NCBI GenBank assembly: GCA_937872925.1
Contig: CALMUT010000035.1
Coordinates: 1 to 58,005 of the forward strand
DNA: 58,005 bases
Direction of reading: 5' to 3'
Source: an uncultured Myxococcales bacterium
GTDB taxonomy: Bacteria; Myxococcota_A; Polyangia; Polyangiales; Polyangiaceae
Position 1 is the first letter of the stretch; every line of letters begins with the position of its first letter. The position numbers were made by a program, and so were the translations under genes. Of the stretch, positions 7,742 to 16,700 are shown one piece after another. Below the pieces are notes generated by a model. It saw only the letters and a list, made by a program, of their open reading frames with translations. It made no database searches and had not been told where the DNA came from.

Positions 7742-10164
7742 TGCGTGCTTTTCGCGCCCGCCTCACGGCGATCGGCGCGTTTGCGACACTAATCGCAGTG
7801 TCGCAATTCGCGTCTGCGCTCACTTCGGGTGACGCGCGCGGGCGGGCTCAGCTGTCGGTCCAGGCAGTCGAGCGTGATTTGCCGAACGTGCAGAAGGCGG
7901 CGAGGCGCGTGCAACACACGCGTATGACGCCGGCACAGCGCGTGGCAGCCGGTGACATCCTGTATCGAAACAAGGACTACGCTCGAGCCATCGACACCTT
8001 CTCGCAGGTCGTCGAACTCCATCGGCAGGGCAAGGCCGATGCAAACGCGCACGCCGACGGCATCTTCTATTTGGCGGAGAGCTACTTTGCGTCGAAGCAG
8101 TTTCTTTCGGCGCGACGTCACTACCTGGAAGTGCTCGATAAGGGCGGCCAGGGGCCCTACGCCAAGTACGCGGGCCGCTCGGTCAGTCGCCTGGTTGATG
8201 TCAGCTTGCGCACGAGCACCCTGGAGAAACTCGACGAAGTCTTCTCCAAACTGAATCAGCTACCGGCGTCGGATTCCACCGGGTCCCTGCAGTACGCCCG
8301 GGGCAAGCTTCTGTTTGCGAAGAAGGACTACGAAGCTTCGAAGAGCGCCGTGAGCGGAGTCGCCGCGGCATCTCCCTACAACCACCAGGCGCAGTACTTG
8401 CTGGGCGTCGTGCTCGTCAAACAGGCCATGCCGGCGTTGCCCGCGGAGGGCGCACCCGCTGTGGATCAACCCGAAATCGTCCAACCCGGCGCGGCGCCTG
8501 CCGCTGCTCCATCCCGCGCGCGCTATGCCGCGGCCATCGAGCAGTTCCGTCGCGTTACCCGTCTCAAGGCGGACACCACGGAGCACCGCCACGTCGTCGA
8601 CCTGGCGTGGATGGCGATCGGGCGGCTCTTCTACGAGTCCGACAACTTTCTGGATGCGGCTGAGGCCTACAGTCATGTGGATCGCACGAGCCCAGAATTC
8701 TCGACCATGCTCTACGAGTTGGCGTGGGTCTACGTTCGGCTCGGCGACTACCAGCGCGCGCAACGCGCCCTTGAGGTGCTCAGCATCACGGATCCGGAGA
8801 GCCTGCGCCTCGCCGACGGTTCACTGCTCCGCGCGGACCTCATGCTGCGCAGCGGCCAGTTCGACAAGGCCCTGACTCTGTATCGGACCGTGCGCAGCAA
8901 GTTCGACCCGATCCGCGAGCAAGTCGACACGTTCTTGAAGGAAGTGACCGACCCGGCCGTCTACTATGATCGATTGGTCGAAACCGAAGGCATTACGGAT
9001 GGCCCCGGCGGCACGCTGTCTCCGGTGGTGGTGCAATGGGCGCGCGAGGAAGCGGAGAACGACCGCGCATTCGCAGTCATCGACGACGTCGCCGCTTCTC
9101 GGGATTTGGTGCGCCGTTCGCGCCGGTTGATCTTGAAGCTGAACGCCGTGCTCGGTGCTCCTACGCGGTTCCGCGCGTTCCCGGAGCTCCAGGCGTCGAT
9201 GGAGTCCACCCTCGGGTTGCTCAATCGAACAGCGCAGGCCCGCGTCACCCTGGCCAAGGGGATGGACTCCGAAGCTGGCAGTCCCGGCGGCGAACTCGGC
9301 AAAGTTCGTGCGGAACGCCGCGCGCTCATGAAGCGCATGGGATTCTTGCCGGTGACGCCGGGCGACTTTGCTCAGCGTGAAGCGGCCGGGGATCGCCAAT
9401 GGAACAAGGTGGGCCAGAAGATCCAACGACTTGAGCTGGAGTCGGATCGGCTGCAGGCGCTGATCAACGGCCTCCGCCGTGTGCTCAAGGATGGCAACCG
9501 GTTCGGCGTGACGTCGGACCCGACCAGCCGAACGCGCTTCCAAGCTGAGATCGAAGCCAACGAACGCGACCTGATGCAGTACCGCAAGCGGATCAAGGAG
9601 TACCGCGACGCCGTTGAAATGGGCCGCGTGCAAATCGGCTTCGGCGACCAACGCTTCGTGGAAGACGACAAAGTGCGAAGGCGCTTTCGCCAGGTCTTTG
9701 CACGCGAAGTGCAGCTGGTGGCTTCGGGACAGGACAACTCGGACGCCTCCGCCTACGCCCGGTCGATTCAGGCACTGGTGACCCGCGCGGATAGCGTCGA
9801 AGACTCCCTGGAGAGCACCAAGGCAAGGCTGGAGCGCGAAGCCGAAGAGCGCAGTCGCGGACTGAAAGACGCCGTCGACCGCGAGGTGGGCAACATCGAG
9901 AAATACGCCAGCGACCTGGACGCCCTCGACCAGCAGGCGCGCCTGCTCATCGGAGAGGTTGCCATGAAGAACTTCGGATTGGTGCGGGACCGGCTCAAGA
10001 GCGTGGTGTTGCGCGCCGATGTCGGGATCGTGCAACAGGCGTGGGAGGTGCGCGAAGAGCAACGCCACCGCGTCCGGAACCTGCAACGGGAACGTGCCCG
10101 TGAGGAGCAGAACTTGAACGACGAGCTACGTGAAGTGCTCGACGATGCTGGAGGTGATCTATGA
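7741..10164 (+). CDS. Large exported TPR protein of the motility operon
   Basis: An 807-residue protein with an N-terminal signal peptide (ends near FASA) and several TPR motifs. Examples are RVAAGDILYRNKDYARAIDT, the HADGIFYLAESYF segment and TMLYELAWVYVRLGDYQRA. The C-terminal half (about 480-800) is predicted mostly helical and coiled-coil, with long Arg/Glu-rich stretches ending in REEQNLNDELREVLDD. The start is the ATG at 7741, with AGGAGG at 7729-7734. It overlaps the next gene by four bases. Its position, before the AgmU/GltD-like gene, suggests a periplasmic scaffold of the same machine. I do not recognise it as a named Myxococcus Glt subunit. Confidence 0.75.
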   Translation: MRAFRARLTAIGAFATLIAVSQFASALTSGDARGRAQLSVQAVERDLPNVQKAARRVQHTRMTPAQRVAAGDILYRNKDYARAIDTFSQVVELHRQGKADANAHADGIFYLAESYFASKQFLSARRHYLEVLDKGGQGPYAKYAGRSVSRLVDVSLRTSTLEKLDEVFSKLNQLPASDSTGSLQYARGKLLFAKKDYEASKSAVSGVAAASPYNHQAQYLLGVVLVKQAMPALPAEGAPAVDQPEIVQPGAAPAAAPSRARYAAAIEQFRRVTRLKADTTEHRHVVDLAWMAIGRLFYESDNFLDAAEAYSHVDRTSPEFSTMLYELAWVYVRLGDYQRAQRALEVLSITDPESLRLADGSLLRADLMLRSGQFDKALTLYRTVRSKFDPIREQVDTFLKEVTDPAVYYDRLVETEGITDGPGGTLSPVVVQWAREEAENDRAFAVIDDVAASRDLVRRSRRLILKLNAVLGAPTRFRAFPELQASMESTLGLLNRTAQARVTLAKGMDSEAGSPGGELGKVRAERRALMKRMGFLPVTPGDFAQREAAGDRQWNKVGQKIQRLELESDRLQALINGLRRVLKDGNRFGVTSDPTSRTRFQAEIEANERDLMQYRKRIKEYRDAVEMGRVQIGFGDQRFVEDDKVRRRFRQVFAREVQLVASGQDNSDASAYARSIQALVTRADSVEDSLESTKARLEREAEERSRGLKDAVDREVGNIEKYASDLDALDQQARLLIGEVAMKNFGLVRDRLKSVVLRADVGIVQQAWEVREEQRHRVRNLQRERAREEQNLNDELREVLDDAGGDL

Positions 10165-13100
10165 GATCCCGCCCTGCATCCTCCATTGCCTGGCTAGTTG
10201 GCGTCGGCGTCCTATCCGTATTCGCAGGCCCCAGCGTCGCTTGGTCGCAGCCGAGCGCCCCGGCCGCGGCTGGCACCGGTGGTGCCGCAAGCTCGCCGGC
10301 TGCTGCGGGTGGCACCGGAGCTGCCGCCTCCGCCGCGCTGCCGACGACCGCTCCTGCGCCAACGACGACCCCGACGACGCCGCCCAAGCTCAAGAACAAC
10401 GCACCGCCACCGCCTGCGCCGAGCGCGGCACAGTTGCGTGCGCTGGGCATCCTGCAGCAGGAAGCCAAAGAGTACGAAAAGGGCGCCAAGCATTTCCGCG
10501 ACACGCTCACCATGATCGTGCGGCACCACTACGAAGAGCGCCGCCGCCGCATCCTGACGGCATTGGACCGCGAAATCGGCATTGAAAAAGCCGGTCTGCG
10601 CGACGCCCGGGCCGAGGCCATCAAGCGGCTTGAGAAATTCATCGCGATCTACAGCGGCGACAACGCGCATCCCGTAGCCACTCCGGACGCCATGTTCCGC
10701 CTCGCCGCGCTCTACGAGGAGCGGGCGCGGGAGAGCCAGGACGCAGACATCGCTACCGGGCTCGACCCCGCTATCAATTTGTATCGGCGCATCATCACGG
10801 AGTACCCGAACTACGAAGAGACCGCGGCCGTGCACTACTTCTTGGGACACGCCTATACGGACTCGGCGCGCCTTGAGGAGGGCCAACAGGCGTGGCGCGT
10901 GCTGGTCTGCTCGAATAAGTTCCAGGTCAAGACCGATCCTGCGGATACCGGCAAGATTGAAGTGCAGGCTCTGCCGCAGGACCACGACGACAAGTTCTGG
11001 AACGATTGGTACAACAAACACCCGATCCCGATGGATCAGATTGGCAAGCTCGGAGCCAAAGCGCCGAAACCCAAGGCGGGCAAGGCAGCCCCCATGGGCA
11101 CGGACGAAGAGGAGCTCTCCTACAAGAATCCGTACGGGGAGTGCACCCCATTGCCGCAAAACCTCAAGCCCGGCGAGGAGCCGCGCTACTTGGCGGAAAT
11201 CTGGTGGCAGCTCGGCAACTTCCACTTCGATCAAATCGATCCGAAGGGCGGGCCCTACAACCTGAACCGGGCCGTCAGTGCCTACGACCGCAGCCTCGAA
11301 TACAAGAAGCCGCCGCTATACGGCGTCAGCATGTACAAGCAGGCTTGGGCCTACTTCAAGCAACAGCGCTACCGCACGGCTACCGACTGGTTCGTCAAGC
11401 TGCTGCACTATGCCGACGAGCAAGAGGCAAAGACCGGCGATCCCGGCGCGGACTTCCGTCAGGAGGCGTTCACGTACATCGCGGGTTCGCTGACCTACGT
11501 GGACTTCGACGGCCCGCCGGCACAGGACCCGTACATCGCCCGTAACGACGTGCTCGATCTAGAGAGCGATCCGATCATCGCCGAGCAGAAGATGGCAATC
11601 GCCATCGACCGTGTTCAGGATCCACAACTGATCCCGCAGGACAAGAAGTGGACTGTCGAGATCTACAAGGCTCTGGCTCAAGAGTTCATCGAAATCACGC
11701 AGAATCGCAACGCCATCCGGACGTTGGAGATCACGCTGCAGAAGTTCCCGATGGATCGCGACGCGCCGGTCATGCAGAACAAGGTCGCCGAGCTATACGA
11801 TCAGCTGTCGCGGCTGGCGCCGGAAGGCTCAGACGCCAAGGCGGAGTACGGCGCCAAGGCGCTCAAGGCGCGCACCATGCTGGCGCAGTACGTCGGCACG
11901 ACGCCCTGGACGGACGCCAACAAAGACGATCCCGAGGCACTGGCCCAAGCAGAAGCGCTGGTCAAAGGCGGACTGAAACGCGCAGCGGCGGATCACACCA
12001 ACGCGGCGCGCAACCTGTACAACCAGGCGTCCGAGCGTAGCGACCCGGGCGAGCAGAAGGTCCTGATCGACAAATCCATCGAGGAGTACAAGCTCGCTGA
12101 AACCGGCTGGGCCGCGTACATCGCGCAGGATCCCAATGCGCTGGACGCATATGAGAGCAAGTTCTGGTTGGCAGACGCGCGCTACTGGGTGGTCGTGCTT
12201 CAGGTCACCATCAACCGCACGCCGACGGCGGCTGAAATTGCCTCTGCGCGGGAAGCGGCCATCGCGGTGCGCGACTCCAATGAGGACGACAAGTACCTGC
12301 AGCCCGCCGCCTATTACGTGGTGACAATGGCGGACAAAGTGCTGGAGGACAACCACCGGCAGTTCGAGGAGAGCAAGGGTTCGCGTGGCATCGAAAAGCG
12401 CGATGCCGTGGAACGGGCCAGCGAAGCCGCAGACGCCCCGGTGGTGAAGGTGCCTGTGCCGCAGCCCGTGCTGGACACCATCACAGCGCGCGATGAATAC
12501 AACGCTCGCATCGCTCCGGAGCGCGATCCGAAACAGAACGGAACGCTGTACGCATTCCAAGCCGCTGACAACTACTACGTGTACGGCCAGTTCGAGCAAG
12601 CGCGCCCGCGCTTCAAGACGCTCTACGACCAGTATTGCGGCAAGAATGAGTGGGGCTACAAAGCTTGGGAACGCCTGATCGACATGGCGGCGCTTGAGCG
12701 CGATGCCAAGGCGACTACGGCACTGGCCAAGGGCAAGAGCTGCGCTTACAGCGAAGAGACGAAGGTTGCCGAGGAGGCGAAGCGCAAGCCGGTGATGCAG
12801 ACGGCCGCGTACCAAGACGCCGCGGAGCTCTTCGAAAAAGCACAGAAAATGCCCGACGGGCCGGAGCGCCAAAAGACCTGGCGCCAAGCTGCGGCGGCGT
12901 ACAAGGTCGCCCTAGACGCCGCGCCGGATCGCGACGAGGCGCCTGAGGCCGCGATGAACGGCGCGTACGCCTACAAGCAGGTCGGCGAGTACGATAAGGC
13001 CATCGAAATGTACGAGCTGTTCATCAGCAAGTACGGCAGTGAGAAGCTGCTGCAGACGCTGAAGAACGGTGACCCCAAGGCCAAACCGCCCGTCGCTGCG

Positions 13101-14360
13101 CGGCCGAAAGAGTACGAGAAGCGCGTCGGATATTTGAAGACGGCTTACGACGCCCTCGCGGGCTCTTATGTGCTGTTCTTCGACTACCCGAAAGCGGCCA
13201 CGACCTTCGACAAGATCTCGAGCATCGAGCACTTTGCCCCAGATGGCCGCCGTGAAGCGGCCAAGCAGGCGATGTCCCTCTATGCCAGCTTGGGCGACCG
13301 CGGCGGCATGAGCAAAGCTCGGAATCGCTTCAAGGATATGGGGGCGTCTCCCAAGGAAATCGCGGAGGCGGATTTCATCATCGCTAGCTCGGATCTCAAG
13401 AAGTGGGACGAGTACTCGCCGGACACGGGCGCCAACCAGAACGCGCGCAAGAACGCCCAGACCGCGATGAGCAACTACTACGCGGCGAACAAGGGCAACG
13501 GAGCGGCAGCTCAGTGGGTAGTGCACGCCGCGTACCACACCGCGAAGATGAAACACGCGTCCAACCAGGGCGATACGAACAAGTGGTGGCAGAGCACCAT
13601 CGACGCCTACGACAAGTACAAGCAGGTGGCGCCGACGAAAGACGGCAAGAGCAGCGCGATTGGTTCCCGCGAAGCCAGCATGGCTGCCCAGGGCGCCTAC
13701 ACCATGGTCGACGAAGATCTCGAGCGGCAGTGGGACTACGGCAACTCGGCCAAACACAAGTACAAAGGCACCGCCGTGAAGGTGATCGGCGACTACCGCA
13801 AGAACGCCCTCGAAGCGAAGAAGTGGTACGACAAGCTCCAAGCCATCAACGACAAGTACGTGTCGCCGGAGTGGACGACGGTCTCCATCGCGCGTCAGGG
13901 GACGGTCTACGACTCCCTGCGCACCGGCCTGTACAACACTCGCCCGCCAGAGTTGGTGATGTTCGACAAGAAGACCGAGGCGCTATTGAAGAAGGCGGAA
14001 AACAGCGACAACCCGGACCTGCAGGAAAAGGCGGACGCCGTTCGCATCAAGGTGCAGACCGCCTGGCGTGACGCTCGAGACAAGGAAATCGACAGCGCAG
14101 ACGGCATTGTGGTGGACCGCTACGGCAATGCGATCGTGTTGGCGCGGCGCTACAGCGTGTCGAACCCCGGCGTGACCCACGCAATTCGGCGCCTCGCGTT
14201 TCTGACGGACGTGATCGGCGAGGCCAAGATGAAGCAGCACGCTGCGGGCGTGAAAGACCTCAATTACACGGACGGAATGTTCCTGCGCATGCGCCCGGGT
14301 CAGGTGACGTCGCCGGAGCCCGAAGGCATGCCGCGTCCTTTGCCGGTGATTTCACAGTGA
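10161..14360 (+). CDS. Giant periplasmic TPR protein, GltD/AgmU-like
   Basis: A 1399-residue exported protein: signal peptide (cleaved near WSQ), Ala/Pro/Thr-rich linker to about residue 90, then TPR-like repeats spread over the whole length. Examples are AMFRLAALYEERARESQDAD, ISLYK-type helices and AAMNGAYAYKQVGEYDKAIE. It is tightly coupled to its neighbours: ATGA overlap upstream and four bases of overlap with the following stop region. In Myxococcus a very large TPR protein (AgmU, also GltD) is encoded directly before the TPR lipoprotein GltE, the same order as here. The name is by synteny and architecture, not by a domain search. Probably forms a periplasmic scaffold linking inner and outer membrane parts. 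Confidence 0.7.
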   Translation: MRSRPASSIAWLVGVGVLSVFAGPSVAWSQPSAPAAAGTGGAASSPAAAGGTGAAASAALPTTAPAPTTTPTTPPKLKNNAPPPPAPSAAQLRALGILQQEAKEYEKGAKHFRDTLTMIVRHHYEERRRRILTALDREIGIEKAGLRDARAEAIKRLEKFIAIYSGDNAHPVATPDAMFRLAALYEERARESQDADIATGLDPAINLYRRIITEYPNYEETAAVHYFLGHAYTDSARLEEGQQAWRVLVCSNKFQVKTDPADTGKIEVQALPQDHDDKFWNDWYNKHPIPMDQIGKLGAKAPKPKAGKAAPMGTDEEELSYKNPYGECTPLPQNLKPGEEPRYLAEIWWQLGNFHFDQIDPKGGPYNLNRAVSAYDRSLEYKKPPLYGVSMYKQAWAYFKQQRYRTATDWFVKLLHYADEQEAKTGDPGADFRQEAFTYIAGSLTYVDFDGPPAQDPYIARNDVLDLESDPIIAEQKMAIAIDRVQDPQLIPQDKKWTVEIYKALAQEFIEITQNRNAIRTLEITLQKFPMDRDAPVMQNKVAELYDQLSRLAPEGSDAKAEYGAKALKARTMLAQYVGTTPWTDANKDDPEALAQAEALVKGGLKRAAADHTNAARNLYNQASERSDPGEQKVLIDKSIEEYKLAETGWAAYIAQDPNALDAYESKFWLADARYWVVVLQVTINRTPTAAEIASAREAAIAVRDSNEDDKYLQPAAYYVVTMADKVLEDNHRQFEESKGSRGIEKRDAVERASEAADAPVVKVPVPQPVLDTITARDEYNARIAPERDPKQNGTLYAFQAADNYYVYGQFEQARPRFKTLYDQYCGKNEWGYKAWERLIDMAALERDAKATTALAKGKSCAYSEETKVAEEAKRKPVMQTAAYQDAAELFEKAQKMPDGPERQKTWRQAAAAYKVALDAAPDRDEAPEAAMNGAYAYKQVGEYDKAIEMYELFISKYGSEKLLQTLKNGDPKAKPPVAARPKEYEKRVGYLKTAYDALAGSYVLFFDYPKAATTFDKISSIEHFAPDGRREAAKQAMSLYASLGDRGGMSKARNRFKDMGASPKEIAEADFIIASSDLKKWDEYSPDTGANQNARKNAQTAMSNYYAANKGNGAAAQWVVHAAYHTAKMKHASNQGDTNKWWQSTIDAYDKYKQVAPTKDGKSSAIGSREASMAAQGAYTMVDEDLERQWDYGNSAKHKYKGTAVKVIGDYRKNALEAKKWYDKLQAINDKYVSPEWTTVSIARQGTVYDSLRTGLYNTRPPELVMFDKKTEALLKKAENSDNPDLQEKADAVRIKVQTAWRDARDKEIDSADGIVVDRYGNAIVLARRYSVSNPGVTHAIRRLAFLTDVIGEAKMKQHAAGVKDLNYTDGMFLRMRPGQVTSPEPEGMPRPLPVISQ

Positions 14361-14371
14361 GGAGACGAACA

Positions 14372-15721
14372 GTGCGACTCAGGTCATGGAACGCGCTTGC
14401 CCTCGCTGCGCTGCTGTCGATGGGCAGCGCCGCGTGTGGTGGCAAACAGGGCGACAGCAAGCTGCCCACGGGCACGCGGGTGGACACGCCGTCTACTGGC
14501 GGCCCGGGTGCTGTGTATTCCCCCACGGGGCAGCAGTACGCCGTGACCGACGCCCCCTCCAGTGGAGAGGCCGCAACGAATCGGCCGCGCATGAACGCAC
14601 AAGCACAGGCCGCTTACCAGGCCGGCATGTCGGCGTTTCAGGGTGGCGATCTGGCGGGCGCCAAACAGCAATTCATCCAAGCCACCCAAGCAGACGCCAA
14701 GGCCTACCAGGCGTTTTACTCCCTCGGTGTTGTTCGGGAGCGTTTGGGTGAAGTGAGCGGAGCGCAGAGTTCCTACCAAAAGGCCGTCAGCATAGTTCCT
14801 GACTACGAACCGGCGATCGTCGCCTACGCCGTGCTCGCGGCGCGCAGTGGCAAGACGACGGAGGCCGAGTCCTTCTTGAACTCCAAGATGGCCAAGATGC
14901 CCAAGAGTGCAGCGGTGCCCGCAGCGCTCGCGGAGGTCAAGAGCATCCAGGGCGACAGTGGCGAAGCGCAGAAGTACGCGAAGGAAGCTCTGAAGCGCAA
15001 TCCAGACTACCGCCCGGCAATGATCGTGATCGCGCGGGATCACTACCGCCGTCGTCGCCTCGACCTGGCGCTCTACTCGCTACAGGCAATCCTGGACGGA
15101 TTTGGCGACGAGAACCCGGCCCGGGACAAGGACAACGCCGAAGCCCGTCTGCTGCGCGCGCTGATCTACAAAGAACAGGGCAACCGCAAAGGCGCCATGG
15201 AGGACTTCGAGCGCGCGATGAAGACGCGCCCCGACCTGGTCGAAGCGCGGGTGCATCTTGCGAGCTACCACTTGGAGGGTGGCAATGCGACGAACGCGGT
15301 GCAGCTACTTGAGGGTGCACTCAAATACGACAATGACCATGTGCTTGCGCGCCTGAATCTAGGCGATGCGTACCGACTGCTTGGCAAGGCCGCGGAGGCG
15401 AAAAAAGAACTTGAGTGGGTTGCCAGCAAAGACCCGCAGTTGGCGGAGGTGCACTACAATCTTGGGCTCCTGTACTTGTTCAGCAGCAGTGTGCCTGGCG
15501 TGTCGGAGTCGCAAGCCGTCGACCGCGCCATCGACGAGTTCGAGAAATACAAGAAGATGAAGCCGCGGGCGAAGGCCGGCGAAAAAGACGACACGGACGA
15601 GTTGATCCCCCGCGCCAAGACCAAGAAGGCGATCATCGACCCCAAGGCTGCGGAGAACCCAAAGGCTGCGTCCGGTGGCACCGCCACAGGCTCCATGCCA
15701 GACTCCGGAGGTAAGAAGTGA
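14372..15721 (+). CDS. TPR lipoprotein, GltE (AglT)-like
   Basis: About 449 residues. The signal peptide ends in a lipobox (GSAAC-GG), so it is a lipoprotein, probably in the outer membrane. It then has successive TPR units: AAYQAGMSAFQGGDLAGAKQ, AFYSLGVVRERLGEVSGAQ, HLASYHLEGGNATNAVQLLE and ARLNLGDAYRLLGKAAEAKK. A GTG at 14357 overlaps the upstream stop, but GAGGAG (14359-14364) sits seven bases before a second GTG at 14372, which I take as the start. GltE in Myxococcus is a TPR lipoprotein of similar size in the gliding complex; the following gene order (small proteins, then GltG-like) supports the match. Confidence 0.75.
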   Translation: MRLRSWNALALAALLSMGSAACGGKQGDSKLPTGTRVDTPSTGGPGAVYSPTGQQYAVTDAPSSGEAATNRPRMNAQAQAAYQAGMSAFQGGDLAGAKQQFIQATQADAKAYQAFYSLGVVRERLGEVSGAQSSYQKAVSIVPDYEPAIVAYAVLAARSGKTTEAESFLNSKMAKMPKSAAVPAALAEVKSIQGDSGEAQKYAKEALKRNPDYRPAMIVIARDHYRRRRLDLALYSLQAILDGFGDENPARDKDNAEARLLRALIYKEQGNRKGAMEDFERAMKTRPDLVEARVHLASYHLEGGNATNAVQLLEGALKYDNDHVLARLNLGDAYRLLGKAAEAKKELEWVASKDPQLAEVHYNLGLLYLFSSSVPGVSESQAVDRAIDEFEKYKKMKPRAKAGEKDDTDELIPRAKTKKAIIDPKAAENPKAASGGTATGSMPDSGGKK

Positions 15722-15963
15722 TGCACCGAACTCTGCTTCCTGCGGCTGCAGCCGCTCTCGTTCTCTCGCTGCTCGGTAGCTCGGCCAGCGCTCAGGGCAA
15801 GGGCCGGGTCGTCACGATCAGCGAAGTCACCATCGTCGGTCGGGTGCAAAAACCCATCGCCGCCGTAGACGTGAGCCGCATCCAGCCGAAGCTGACCCTC
15901 GCGGAGTTGCGGCAGCCGTTCTTGCACCGCATCGAAAAGGCGCTGTACAGCGATCCCTTCTGA
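15721..15963 (+). CDS. Small exported protein in the gltF position
   Basis: An 80-residue protein with a signal peptide (ends SSASA-QG) and a mature part of about 55 residues containing VVTISEVTIVGRVQKPIAAV and a basic/aromatic end. GGAGG at 15707-15711 serves either GTG 15718 or ATG 15721. It overlaps the gltE-like stop by one base. It sits where Myxococcus encodes GltF, but I cannot show homology. The VxGRVQKP segment looks like a conserved interaction patch. Likely a periplasmic component of the same machine. Confidence 0.65.
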   Translation: MHRTLLPAAAAALVLSLLGSSASAQGKGRVVTISEVTIVGRVQKPIAAVDVSRIQPKLTLAELRQPFLHRIEKALYSDPF

Positions 15964-16000
15964 GCCGCGCTCGGGGACACGTGACGGCCGCGAGTGACGC

Positions 16001-16600
16001 GTGATCGCGCTCTTGTGCGTGGCCGTACTCGTTGCGGCGGGCAGTGTGTGGCTGAGCTACCGGCCGTTGCGCCAACTGCGCCAGGCCGACGGCAAGGTCC
16101 TGGTTGAGCTGGGTCGGATGCCGCGGGCGCCGACCCTTGCCGGGTTGACCGCTCAGATCAGAAAGCTACCGGCGGGCCCGGTGCGGGACGCCATCCAGGC
16201 GGTACTGTCGGCGACCAACGCCGGGGAGGCCATGTTTGCTGTCACTGAGATTTCTTTGATGGCCCAAGGGGAAGTGCGGCGAGTGGGCTACCTGCCTCGG
16301 GTCTTGGCCCGGGTGTCCATGGCGACCGGCACGCTGCTGGCTTTGGTGGTGCTGTCCCAGACCGTGCCCACGGGGCAGGTCGGGGTGCAGGAGGCCGCCC
16401 TGTCGTTTGCCGCGGGGGTCGCCGGCGCGGTGGGCTGCGCGCTCGTCGGGCGGCAGCTCGACGCCCTGGTCGAACAGCGCCGGGAGGCCTGGACTGGGCT
16501 GCTTGATGCCCTGGGACAAGTCACGGAAGACACACATTTGACTACAGTGGCTCCAGCGCTCGACAACCCACCAGTGGACCTGGGGCCCGAGGCTGACTAA
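16001..16600 (+). CDS. Three-helix membrane protein with ExbB/TolQ-like topology
   Basis: A 199-residue protein starting at GTG 16001. Hydrophobic segments lie at about 1-18, 100-122 and 131-151, with a soluble loop of about 80 residues between the first and second and a helical tail after the third. That is the layout of ExbB/TolQ/MotA motor proteins, though shorter. The second helix (LARVSMATGTLLALVVLSQT) and third (AALSFAAGVAGAVGCALVG, followed by RQLDALVEQRREAW) resemble ExbB TM2 and TM3 in size, small-residue content and the charged exit. Sequence identity to classical ExbB looks low, so the call is inference. It lies immediately before a gene encoding a TonB-like protein, which supports a motor role. 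Confidence 0.55.
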   Translation: MIALLCVAVLVAAGSVWLSYRPLRQLRQADGKVLVELGRMPRAPTLAGLTAQIRKLPAGPVRDAIQAVLSATNAGEAMFAVTEISLMAQGEVRRVGYLPRVLARVSMATGTLLALVVLSQTVPTGQVGVQEAALSFAAGVAGAVGCALVGRQLDALVEQRREAWTGLLDALGQVTEDTHLTTVAPALDNPPVDLGPEAD

Positions 16601-16700
16601 TCTTTCTGCCGACCAGCGGAACTTTCGGGCTCAGCGCGTTGTCTGACGCCCGTTGCCCCACGCATATCGTGGGGGCCTTCGACGACCCTTAGGAGCACCG

